From Lachnospiraceae bacterium (GTDB taxonomy: Bacteria; Bacillota; Clostridia; Lachnospirales; Lachnospiraceae), in NCBI GenBank assembly GCA_015056815.1, contig SVFN01000023.1:1-64000 (forward strand): 64,000 nt of DNA, written 5' to 3'. Positions within the stretch are counted from its first letter, which is position 1; each line of letters begins with the position of its first letter. A program made the translations under genes and the position numbers. Below are positions 1-7,500 of the stretch, piece by piece. The notes below the pieces were generated by a model. The model had not been told where the DNA came from. It ran no database searches and worked only from the letters and a program-made list of their open reading frames with translations.

Positions 1-1
1 G

Positions 2-496
2 TATTCAATTGTCAAGGAACAAATATTTAGTAGCCAGTTGGGAGGTTATAACCCGACTTTTGGCGACCTAATCATAAAATTATATTTGCAAAACTATTAT
101 TATCACGAATATGATAAGGATATTGAAAACATTTTGAAGAGATATAAAGAGAATCATTATTATGTTGCCATTGCATATTATATTATTTCATGGAAATATC
201 ATAGAGTAGACGAAACGAAAGAGAGATACTGGTTAGAAGAATCTATAAAAATGGATCCCGGAATGGTAAATCCATATATTCAAATCGGACAAAATTACTA
301 TGAAAAAGAGCAGTTTGAAAAGGCAAAAAAGTATTATTCAGTTGCTGTGAGAAATGTGAAAAGTACAGAGTTTTCAGAATATGATGCAATTGATCCAAAA
401 GCATTTATTGATGAACATATTACAGGAATTAAATTATCTAAATATAATTATGATCATTTGCAAACGACAATTAAAAAACTTGATTTTATTGGTTAA
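2..496 (+). CDS. TPR-like protein, 3' part (start lies outside window)
   Basis: The reading frame is open from base 2 to the stop at 494-496, so the gene begins left of the window; a TTG at 38 is only an internal candidate start. The visible part is rich in Tyr, Lys, Asn and Ile. Its second half looks like a tetratricopeptide helix pair: an ESIKMDPGMVNPYIQIG stretch, then YYEKEQFEKAKKYYSVAVRN. No signal peptide or membrane segment is visible. The DNA is clearly more AT-rich than the housekeeping genes further right. It ends directly against an RHS-repeat remnant on the same strand. AT-rich small genes placed beside RHS core fragments are often immunity or cargo genes of polymorphic toxins, so that role is possible, but it is inference from position only. 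Confidence 0.6.
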   Translation, partial: YSIVKEQIFSSQLGGYNPTFGDLIIKLYLQNYYYHEYDKDIENILKRYKENHYYVAIAYYIISWKYHRVDETKERYWLEESIKMDPGMVNPYIQIGQNYYEKEQFEKAKKYYSVAVRNVKSTEFSEYDAIDPKAFIDEHITGIKLSKYNYDHLQTTIKKLDFIG

Positions 497-830
497 GAGT
501 GTTTTTGGCAAGCCCTTTTTGAAAAGGACGGGGAGCTTGGGGAGCTTGACACCACCCTACTTTTAAACGGGAAATACCATGTCCGCCTGATTGCGGAAGA
601 TCAGGGCGGAAACCGCGTATCCATGGAAACTACGTATACAATACCGTGGAAGGCGGACAGAAGGCAGGTGCCATGCATATCGGCTTCACGGATCTGGAGA
701 CAAAGTTCAAAGGAACGAAGGTAACACGTAAACCGCATCTATGACAGCCGCAATAAGACGAAGGGAGAGAGCGGCACTGGCAGGAGTATCGGCATGCAGG
801 GCATGAGGATGTCTGAAAGCCATGCCCTTT
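497..830 (+). pseudogene. Frameshifted remnant of an RHS/YD-repeat protein
   Basis: Three reading frames in succession carry pieces of the region that precedes the YD repeats in RHS wall proteins. Frame one (from 497) reads LFEKDGELGELDTTLLLNGK and then YHVRLIAEDQGGNRVSMETTYT. The frame then shifts near 640 to VEGGQKAGAMHIGFTDLETK. It shifts again near 726, where an extra C splits the codons for VTVNRIYD, and continues as NRIYDSRNKTKGE...SIGMQGMRMSES. The family pattern is TLLLNG..x..RL.A.D...TYDSR.K.KGDFG.GW; the W is changed to R here. The piece has no start, two frameshifts and no YD repeats, so it is a dead fragment. It starts at the base after the stop of the TPR gene, as in displaced RHS tip cassettes. 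Confidence 0.75.
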
Positions 831-909
831 GTGTAATAAAAGAAAAGGTAGTAATTTTATTTGCTATCAGCGATATCATGGACATTTGTAAGGCGATTTG
901 TAGATTCAT
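739..909 (-). pseudogene. Fragment resembling the N-terminus of a MacB-type ABC permease
   Basis: On the minus strand an ATG at 907-909 follows a strong ribosome site (AGGAGGAAGAGTT) and opens with MNLQIALQMSMISLIANK. MacB/FtsX-type permeases commonly begin with an amphipathic helix followed by SNK-R-S-LTMLGIIIG, and the intact permease at 29494 in this window shows that pattern. After about 23 residues the similarity stops and the frame runs antisense into the RHS remnant. This is most likely the preserved start of a decayed permease gene. A short real peptide cannot be excluded because the ribosome site is intact. Confidence 0.35.
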
Positions 910-951
910 AACTCTTCCTCCTTGGTATAATTTCACGGGAGCGCAGGTTTG

Positions 952-998
952 ATGTTAAGTTCACGGATTCATGTGATAATAATCTGATAACTTAACAT
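952..998. promoter_or_regulatory. Long-spaced inverted repeat overlapping the -35 box
   Basis: ATGTTAAGTT at 952-961 and AACTTAACAT at 989-998 are perfect 10-bp inverted arms separated by 27 bp. The right arm covers the TTAACA used as -35 box for the CPBP-regulator pair. A bound dimer or a DNA loop here would block polymerase, so autoregulation by the downstream Crp/Fnr-type protein is a reasonable guess. The arms are not the classical Fnr or Crp box. Confidence 0.45.
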
Positions 999-1020
999 AT
1001 GTCAATGTTCATACGATAAT
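992..1020 (+). promoter_or_regulatory. Sigma-A type promoter for CPBP-regulator operon
   Basis: TTAACA (992-997), a 17-bp spacer and GATAAT (1015-1020) form a housekeeping promoter. The AGGAGGTGA ribosome site of the first gene starts about 20 bp further on. Confidence 0.6.
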
Positions 1021-1053
1021 ATAGTGATATTATTTCTTTCAGGAGGTGACATC

Positions 1054-1749
1054 ATGAAGGAAAATGATATCAAAAATGCGGGAAAAGCAATAACGATTAC
1101 TACTGTATTAACTCTGTTTATAGCCACTTTTGAGATGGTGAATGCGCTTGGTTTTTATAAGCAGGGAATGAATCTGCTTGACATAGCAAGCTATGTACAG
1201 GCTAATAAGTGGATTTTTGCTTTTATATTTATATTTGGTAATCTTGTATTATTTCCGGGTGCATGGTTTCTTTATAAGGCCAATGGAATCAGTCTTAAGA
1301 AAGAGATTTTTGAAAGAGAGAATCTTGGAGGAGATATTTTTTGGGGGATTATACTCGCAACTATCGCCGGTTTATTCTCTCTTTTGTGGGTGCCTGTTTA
1401 TAAGGGCTGTACAGAACTTGCTTTTGTGGAAGATGGAAGGATGGGAGTGGGTGTAACCATTCTCTATGTCATCTCGCTGGTCTTTGTGAGCGGTATTTTC
1501 AAGGAAATTTACTACAGGGGATTTGCAACAAGATTTTGCGGGCCGATATTTGGAGAGGTGACAGCACTTCTTCTTTTTAATATGCTTTTTGCTCTTCTTG
1601 ACTGGTATAATTTTGGATATTCCTTTGTGCTTGGACTTGTATGTATCTTTGGATATCAGAAGCGGAAACGCATGGTAGTTCCGATGATTATACATGGTGG
1701 AACAAATCTGATCAGCATTATATACATTATTGTTATGGGCGGTTATTAA
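1054..1749 (+). CDS. CPBP family membrane protein with altered protease motifs
   Basis: This is a 231-residue polytopic membrane protein. The start at 1054 is chosen because AGGAGGTGACATC precedes it; a GTG at 1024 would place the ribosome site inside the gene. It has the layout of the CPBP (CAAX protease and bacteriocin-processing) family. Motif 1 (normally EExxxR) reads K150-E151-I-Y-Y-R155. Motif 2 (normally FxxxH) reads F179-A-L-L-D183. Motif 3 (HxxxN) is intact as H214-G-G-T-N218. In active members the two glutamates and the first histidine are needed for intramembrane proteolysis or water activation, so this copy may be inactive or may have changed chemistry. The next gene, a Crp/Fnr regulator, starts 12 bp after its stop, so the two are probably co-transcribed. 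Lower GC content than the flanking housekeeping genes hints at transfer. Confidence 0.75.
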   Translation: MKENDIKNAGKAITITTVLTLFIATFEMVNALGFYKQGMNLLDIASYVQANKWIFAFIFIFGNLVLFPGAWFLYKANGISLKKEIFERENLGGDIFWGIILATIAGLFSLLWVPVYKGCTELAFVEDGRMGVGVTILYVISLVFVSGIFKEIYYRGFATRFCGPIFGEVTALLLFNMLFALLDWYNFGYSFVLGLVCIFGYQKRKRMVVPMIIHGGTNLISIIYIIVMGGY

Positions 1750-1761
1750 AGGGGGATTTTT

Positions 1762-2355
1762 ATGAATAAAGATTATTTTGTAAAGCAACTGATGGTATTT
1801 GCGTTAAAATATGGTGTTCATGTAAGTGAAGAATTGGTTGGCGAAATTGTAAATCTTGCCAGCTTCCGTGTGGTGAAAAAAGGCGAGCTTCTTGCATCAA
1901 TCGGAGATGACACTACATACGCAGGGCTGACAATATCCGGATTGGCACGTGCTTACTACATCGATGATGATGGAAATGATATCACAAGAGGCTTCGCTTC
2001 GGAAGGAACAATGTTTATGGACGAAGGTTTTTTTGGATATACTGAGAGAATCTGTATGTGGGAAGTGCTTGAAGAAACCACCGTCATGATATGCAATACG
2101 GCAGCTATACGAAAGATGATTAGAGAAAATGTTGCGTTCAAGGATATATGGATTCAGCTTTTGGAAAGTGGCATGAGGTATAAGATATACAGAGAGAATG
2201 GCTTCCTTGTTGAAAATGCAACAGAGAGATATATTCATTTCAAAAAACTCTATCCTGAAATTAGTAAGAGAGTACCTCAAAGACATATAGCAACATATCT
2301 GGGAATCACACCCGAATCACTTAGCAGGATCAGAAGTGCGATGAAGGAAGAGTGA
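1762..2355 (+). CDS. Crp/Fnr family transcriptional regulator
   Basis: The 197-residue protein has a cyclic-nucleotide-binding-type beta-roll over residues 15-115 (FRVVKKGELLASIGDD, then LARAYYIDDDGNDI). A long dimer helix follows, and the C-terminal helix-turn-helix reads RHIATYLGITPESLSRIRSA at about 174-193. It lacks the N-terminal cysteines of true Fnr, so it is not an iron-sulphur oxygen sensor of that type. The winged-helix part is short, as in many Bacteroidetes and clostridial Crp-like regulators. It follows the CPBP gene by 12 bp with a GGGGGATTTTT ribosome site inside that gap. The inverted repeat at 952-998 is its most likely own target. Confidence 0.85.
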   Translation: MNKDYFVKQLMVFALKYGVHVSEELVGEIVNLASFRVVKKGELLASIGDDTTYAGLTISGLARAYYIDDDGNDITRGFASEGTMFMDEGFFGYTERICMWEVLEETTVMICNTAAIRKMIRENVAFKDIWIQLLESGMRYKIYRENGFLVENATERYIHFKKLYPEISKRVPQRHIATYLGITPESLSRIRSAMKEE

Positions 2356-2441
2356 AGTTTGGTGTACATATCCTTAGGTTACATCCGAAGTGCTGCATAC
2401 AAAAGAAAACGTTTGTAACACTCCGGATAAACCGTGTCCTG

Positions 2442-3008
2442 TTATAAAATCCCGGTCAGGCGTCTGCGGATCTGAGGCGCGATCACCATGGCGAGTATCA
2501 TTTTGATCACATCCCCGATGATGAACGGGAAGACGCAGACTGCCAGCGCACCGAGTATGGTGTAACCATCTGTCAGAACCAGAAACCACGCTGTACCGAA
2601 TGCATAGCAGACAGCTGTACCAAGAAGCATTCCGGACAGATGCAGCCACAGCTTATCCGGCCATTTCTCAAGGAAGAGACCGGCGATCAGCGCCATGAAT
2701 ATAAAACCGATGATATATCCTCCGGTCACACCGAATAGTTTCTGGGGTCCGCCCTGCATACCGGAAAAAACAGGAAGTCCGATCAGACCGATCAACATAT
2801 AGACAAGGTAGCTGATGGTGCCTTTTTTCGTTCCCAGAAGATAAAGAGAAAAATAGATTGCCAGATTGGTCAGAGAGATGGGAACCGGACCAATGGGCAG
2901 GCTGATGGGGCCTAATATACAAAGCACTGCCGCCATCAGTGCGATCTGTGCCAGATCTTTTGTCTGAAACTGCTTTAACGCAGTTGTCTTTTTGTCTATT
3001 GCATTCAT
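2442..3008 (-). CDS. bioY: Biotin transporter substrate-binding subunit BioY
   Basis: This 188-residue integral membrane protein is the S-component of an ECF-type biotin transporter. The start at 3008 follows GGAGGTATTTCAA; an upstream extension of the frame to 3215 would run back through the promoter and operator. Family features are seen: the LGPISLPIGPVPISLTNLAI loop, a GLIGLPVFSGMQGG stretch, then TGGYIIGFI and FPFIIGDVIKM, spread over about six membrane helices. No ECF ATPase or T-subunit gene lies next to it, so it must share a general ECF module or act alone. It diverges from bioB across a BirA operator, so uptake and the last biosynthetic step should be repressed together when biotin is plentiful. 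Confidence 0.95.
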   Translation of the reverse strand: MNAIDKKTTALKQFQTKDLAQIALMAAVLCILGPISLPIGPVPISLTNLAIYFSLYLLGTKKGTISYLVYMLIGLIGLPVFSGMQGGPQKLFGVTGGYIIGFIFMALIAGLFLEKWPDKLWLHLSGMLLGTAVCYAFGTAWFLVLTDGYTILGALAVCVFPFIIGDVIKMILAMVIAPQIRRRLTGIL

Positions 3009-3071
3009 TTGAAATACCTCCGTATATGTGAATATAGTAACAAAATATTGTTTCCGCACGGTGCATGTACT

Positions 3072-3100
3072 AGGATACTCGTTTTTATTTCTTTTGTCAA
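3072..3100 (-). promoter_or_regulatory. bioY: bioY promoter
   Basis: Read on the minus strand, TTGACA (3095-3100), a 17-bp spacer and TATCCT (3072-3077) form the promoter. The -35 box lies within the left arm of the BirA operator. Confidence 0.65.
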
Positions 3101-3126
3101 CCACAAAAATATATTTAGTTGACAAA
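3093..3126. promoter_or_regulatory. BirA-type biotin operator between bioY and bioB
   Basis: TTTGTCAAC (3093-3101) and GTTGACAAA (3118-3126) are perfect 9-bp inverted arms with a 16-bp spacer. The known Firmicute BirA site has TTGTTAAC-type arms with about 14-16 bp between them, and these are close variants. Each arm also supplies the TTGACA of one of the two divergent promoters. A single bound BirA-biotinyl-AMP dimer would therefore cover both -35 boxes. Confidence 0.85.
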
Positions 3127-3148
3127 TGGAAGGGGAAGAGGATATAAT
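3119..3148 (+). promoter_or_regulatory. bioB: bioB promoter
   Basis: TTGACA (3119-3124), an 18-bp spacer and TATAAT (3143-3148) form a near-consensus promoter. Its -35 box is the right arm of the BirA operator. It leaves a leader of roughly 200 nt before the bioB start. Confidence 0.8.
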
Positions 3149-3203
3149 ACAGGACGGAAAAAATGGCGTTATTATCCACAGTTGTTTGGCCTGTGAAAGT
3201 AAC

Positions 3204-3288
3204 GGATTTTGCCATTTAAAATCGCTTCGCGATGGGCAAAATCCAATAACAGAGATGGTTTATCGAGCCGTAAATGCGCATTTCGGCT
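3204..3288 (+). repeat. Two hairpin palindromes in the bioB leader
   Basis: GGATTTTGCC (3204-3213) pairs perfectly with GGCAAAATCC (3235-3244), and the loop holds a nested ATCGC-TTC-GCGAT hairpin. A second near-perfect palindrome, AGCCG-TAAATGC/GCATTT-CGGCT, spans 3266-3288 with one unpaired T. The sequences around them partly repeat (GGCCTGTGAAAGTAAC near 3188 and GGCTGTGAATGGTAAC near 3285). There is no U-run, so this is not a simple terminator. It resembles a REP-like or otherwise dispersed intergenic element lodged in the leader; a post-transcriptional control role is also possible. Confidence 0.5.
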
Positions 3289-3353
3289 GTGAATGGTAAC
3301 AAAATGGCTGCATAAGCCTGAATGAAAAACAAGAAGGAAAAGGATGTGATAGG

Positions 3354-4331
3354 ATGAACATGCTAAAACTTGCTCAGGAGATCATAGAGGGAAGGAGGAT
3401 CACCCGCGAGGACGATCTGTCCATGTTTCTGACCTGCGATCTGGAGGAGCTTTGCGAAGGAGCAGACAGAATACGGAAACATTTCATAGGGGACAGAGTA
3501 GATCTGTGCTCCATCATCAATGCGCGAAGCGGACGGTGTCCGGAGGACTGCAAATACTGTGCCCAGTCTGCCCACCATGCTACAGAGTGTGAGGTCTATG
3601 ATTTCCTGCCGGAAGAAAAAATCTTAGAAGCATGTAAGATGAATGAAAGAGAAGGCGTTGATCGTTTTTCAATTGTCACTTCCGGAAGGGCATTAAGTGG
3701 GGAGGAATTTGAAAAAGCGATCCATGCGTATGAGACTATGCGGAAGGAATGTAAGATCGCTCTGTGTGCATCCATGGGATTTTTAGATGCCGAAAAGCTG
3801 CACAGACTGCACGAGGCGGGAGTGACGAGTTATCACCATAACATCGAAACGTCGAGAGCGAATTTTCCGAATATCTGCACGACGCATACCTATGAGCAGA
3901 AATTAGAAACCCTGCGGCTCGTGAAGAAAGAAGGAATGTGTGCCTGCAGTGGCGGTATCATCGGAATGGGGGAGAGCTTTGAGGACAGACTGGATATGGC
4001 GGTAAGTCTCGCAGAATTGGAGATTGATTCGATTCCGTTAAATGTTTTGATGCCGATCAAGGGGACTCCGCTGGAAGACAGAGAACAGCTGAAAGAAGAT
4101 GAGATCCTACGTACGATCGCCTTTTTCCGTTATATCAATCCGTGCGCCAATATCCGCCTGGCAGCAGGACGCGCACTTTTGACCAATGATGGGGAAACGG
4201 CATTCTGCTCCGGAGCGTCGGCCACGATCACGGGCAATATGCTCACGACAGTCGCCTGCGCCACGATCCGCAGTGACAGACAGATGCTCAAAGAGCTTGG
4301 ACGTAAAGTGGCCGATTTACAGAAAGTCTGA
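3354..4331 (+). CDS. bioB: Biotin synthase
   Basis: This 325-residue radical-SAM enzyme inserts sulphur into dethiobiotin to form biotin. The CxxxCxxC cluster motif is C62-PED-C66-KY-C69, followed by AQSAHH. Later family blocks include YHHNIETSRANFPNICTTHT, CSGGIIGMGES and PLNVLMPIKGTPLE, and the basic residue in IRLAAGRA near the auxiliary cluster site is present. The length is typical. A ribosome site AAGGAAAAGGA lies just upstream of the ATG. No bioA, bioD, bioF or bioW is in the window, so the cell may take in dethiobiotin or hold the earlier genes elsewhere. It is transcribed divergently from bioY under a shared operator. Confidence 0.97.
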   Translation: MNMLKLAQEIIEGRRITREDDLSMFLTCDLEELCEGADRIRKHFIGDRVDLCSIINARSGRCPEDCKYCAQSAHHATECEVYDFLPEEKILEACKMNEREGVDRFSIVTSGRALSGEEFEKAIHAYETMRKECKIALCASMGFLDAEKLHRLHEAGVTSYHHNIETSRANFPNICTTHTYEQKLETLRLVKKEGMCACSGGIIGMGESFEDRLDMAVSLAELEIDSIPLNVLMPIKGTPLEDREQLKEDEILRTIAFFRYINPCANIRLAAGRALLTNDGETAFCSGASATITGNMLTTVACATIRSDRQMLKELGRKVADLQKV

Positions 4332-4353
4332 GAGAATATCAGGTACGGTAAAA

Positions 4354-4377
4354 GCCTCGCAGAGCGGGGATTTTTTT
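4354..4377 (+). terminator. Terminator after bioB
   Basis: CCTCGC and GCGGGG pair around an AGA loop (4355-4369), and seven T follow. The stem is short but GC-rich. Confidence 0.7.
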
Positions 4378-4432
4378 ATCCCGGTCATTTGCCGTCCTAA
4401 AAGCTGCCCTTAAAAAAATGTAAAAAACAGGT

Positions 4433-4454
4433 ATTGTCCACCTGGGGGGACTAT
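4433..4454 (+). promoter_or_regulatory. 22-bp G/C-rich dyad, copy 1 (shared with 55280)
   Basis: The left arm ATTGTCCACC and the right arm GGGGGACTAT form an imperfect dyad around TG. The identical 22 bp recurs at 55280-55301 upstream of the GH5-GT2 genes, with matching flanks (AAAAAACAG before, TTTTTG after). A TATGAT -10 box at 4484-4489 starts 29 nt after the dyad, and no good -35 box is seen. This is the arrangement expected for an activator-dependent promoter. The regulator is unknown. Confidence 0.7.
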
Positions 4455-4586
4455 CTTTTTGGAACGGTTTGCATTAGAATAAGTATGATTGCTAAGTAGG
4501 CACAAATATGACATGGGACGGGGCAGCTATGGAATGTGCCTGCCGGCAAAAGAAAAAGGAAGAGAAAAAGAAAGAAGGAGACTGGT

Positions 4587-7500
4587 ATGAAGGAACGGGA
4601 AGTAAGAAAACGAAAACGCAGTTTTTTGTCATTTTTACTGATCATGGCGATGGTGATTCAGACCCTGTCGCCGATGGCGGTGGAGGCGAAAACGATTGAT
4701 GCAAAACAGTATGATTCATTGACCTCTTTGATGGGGCAGTCAGTAGATGCGGGAGATGAAATACAGTTTAAGCAGTGCTTTGGGGATGGCATCTATTATT
4801 GTGACAGTAACGGGACAGAATTGTACTACGAAGGTTACGTCAATATGGATGAACAAGAATGTACCCATACCGTTTTGAGCTATCAGGATGCCTGTGCGCA
4901 AAGCGGCGGGACGGAGTTTCAATTGACAGACAGTACATTCAAGTGCTGGAAAGTTACGGAGGTTTACCTTTCATCCATGTGTGAAAAATTAGTCTTTCGG
5001 GCAGTTTCTACGCTGGAGCGAAGTATTACCTATGAATGTGCTGATGCTAATTATCCGGATGATAATCCGGATACATTTATAGTCGGAGTCGGGGTTAGCG
5101 GTATTGAACCGGCATATAAATGGGTATATGATGACGATAGCGCTGATTGGACAAGGATCATATCGACCGGCTGGTATCGGAATCCTCAATTTACAGGTGA
5201 ACCGGTTACTTCTATTCCTGCAACGGAAACGGAAAATGTGACGTTGTATGCGAAGTTTCCAGCGGTAATGCATACGATCACCTATAAAGATGAAACGGAT
5301 ACAGTCATTACCACCTTTGTAAGCGGTACAGATACAACGGTGTCCAATCCTTCTGTTTATGAAGAAGGTGTCGGAGTTTCTTCTTTATACGATGCATACA
5401 AAGAAGGCTTCTTATTTGGCGGATGGTATACAAATCTGGACGATGAGAATACCAAGGTTACTGAAATCGGGAGTAATGAAACAGATAACATCACGCTGTT
5501 CGCTAAGTTTATTCCTACCAAGTCAATCAACTATGAACTGTACGGCGGGACATTGGCAGAGGGTGCACCCACTTATTATGCGGTAGGGGAAGGCATACCG
5601 GCAGACAATATGCCTACAGCCACCAAGGATTATCACGATTTTGCAGGCTGGTATGATAGTGCTGATGAGGGAGCGGCACAGATAACCGCCATCGCACCGG
5701 ATGCAACGGATTATATTACCTTGCATGCCAGATATACCCCTAAGACATATTCGATCACTTATATGGTGGACGGCACCCAGAATACAACACTGGCACCCAA
5801 GAACTATACATACGGTACCGGAGTGGCAAAGCAGAACATGCCCGCTGCACCGGTGAAGCAGAATTATGAGTTTGACGCCTGGTACACCGAACCAGATGGC
5901 GAAGGTACTAAAGTGGAATCCATTCCGGACAGTAAGTATGGAGATATTACGCTTTATGCCCACTATATGCCAAGAACCTATCCGATCACGTATAAGGTGG
6001 ACGGTGTCATTGATACGCAGACCGGTAATCCGGCAAACTATGTCTATGGCACGGGTGCAGCGATCACCCAAAAACCTGTCAGAGAAGGATATACGTTTAA
6101 AGGATGGTATGACAACAGGGATTATATAGGTAATGAAGTCACACAGGTTTCCAATACCAAAAGCGGTCCTGTGACTCTGTACGGAAAGTTCGTGGCGGCG
6201 GATTATCAGATCACCTATATCGTGGGAGAAGGGGCGACGGCTCCGGCGAGTCCGACCGGTTATACCTATGGCGTCGGCGTTCCTGCCAATCAGATGCAGC
6301 AAGCGACAAAGACCGGATGGTCATTCAAGGGCTGGTATTCGGATGATTCTTGGGCAGATAATAAGAAGGTAGAATCGATCGGGACCACAGAGCAGGGAAA
6401 CAAGACTCTGTATGCGAAGTTTGAGATCATTGATTATGCGATCGAGTATTATTATAACGGCGGTCAGGCAGTGGCCAATCCGACGTATTACCATTACGGC
6501 ACCGGTACAGACACTTTGCTTCCGACATCTAAAAACGGTTATACCTTTGATGGCTGGTATCTGAGCAGTGATTTTGAGGATGGCACGAAGGTTGACAAAA
6601 TTGCGGCAGATATGACCGGGAAGAAAAAACTGTATGCGAAGTTTACACCAGACACCTATGCGATCGCTTATCAGACAAACGGCGGGACAAACAGCACGCA
6701 GAATCCGGTTTCTTATACCTACGGAATCGTTACGGGCGCGGGAATCGAGCTGAACCCGGCAGAAAAAACGGGTTATGATTTTAAGGACTGGTATTCGGAT
6801 GCCGGGCTGACAAGTGATTCCGCGGTGAAGGCACTTTCCGACGCAAATGTTTATCAGCTTGCGGATGCGGATAAAAAGGTTACATTATATGCAGCGTACA
6901 CGGGAAAGACATACGATATTGTCTATGAGACAAATGGCGGAACAAATCCGACGACCAATCCTGCGCAGTATCAGTGCGGTACGGAAAATAAGGTGCTTGC
7001 CAAAGCGACAAAGGAGAACTATGTCTGTGACGGCTGGTATTCGACGGCATCCTTTGCTGCGGGTACAGAGGTGACAGAGTTAAACGATGCCGTAGTGACT
7101 TCGCTTGCGAGCGGAACATCCGTTACCCTGTATGCGAAGTACACCGGAGAGGAGTACGAGATTGAGTACAAGCTGGACGGTGGAACGAATCATGCGGATA
7201 ACCCGACGCACTACAATTTCGGTACAGGCGTTGCCGGGTTTGAGGATGCGTCCAAACCGCATTATGTATTTAACGGTTGGTACAACAACGACAGCTTTGT
7301 GACAAAGACTGAAAAGATCGGACCGCAGGAGAGCGGCAAGAAGACCTTGTATGCGAAGTTTACCGGTGAAGCGTATACGATCGTGTATCAGTTAGATGGC
7401 GGACAGAATCATACAGACAATAAGAGTACCTACTTGTATGGAAACGGCGGGATCACACCGAAGGATGCAAAGAAAGACGGCTATGGCTTTGCCGGCTGGT

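Noticed and set aside
2383..2428. Stem (ATCCGAAGTG with CACTCCGGAT) between the Crp/Fnr gene and bioY as a terminator
   Set aside because: The loop is about 26 nt, one pair is mismatched and no T-run follows on either strand.
3009..3353. A biotin or SAM riboswitch before bioB
   Set aside because: No known riboswitch core was recognised; the BirA operator explains the control, and the hairpins are listed separately.
4536..4586. Upstream ATG of the InlB-repeat giant
   Set aside because: It would put a 17-residue Lys/Arg run before the signal peptide; the ATG at 4587 has the AAGGAGA site.
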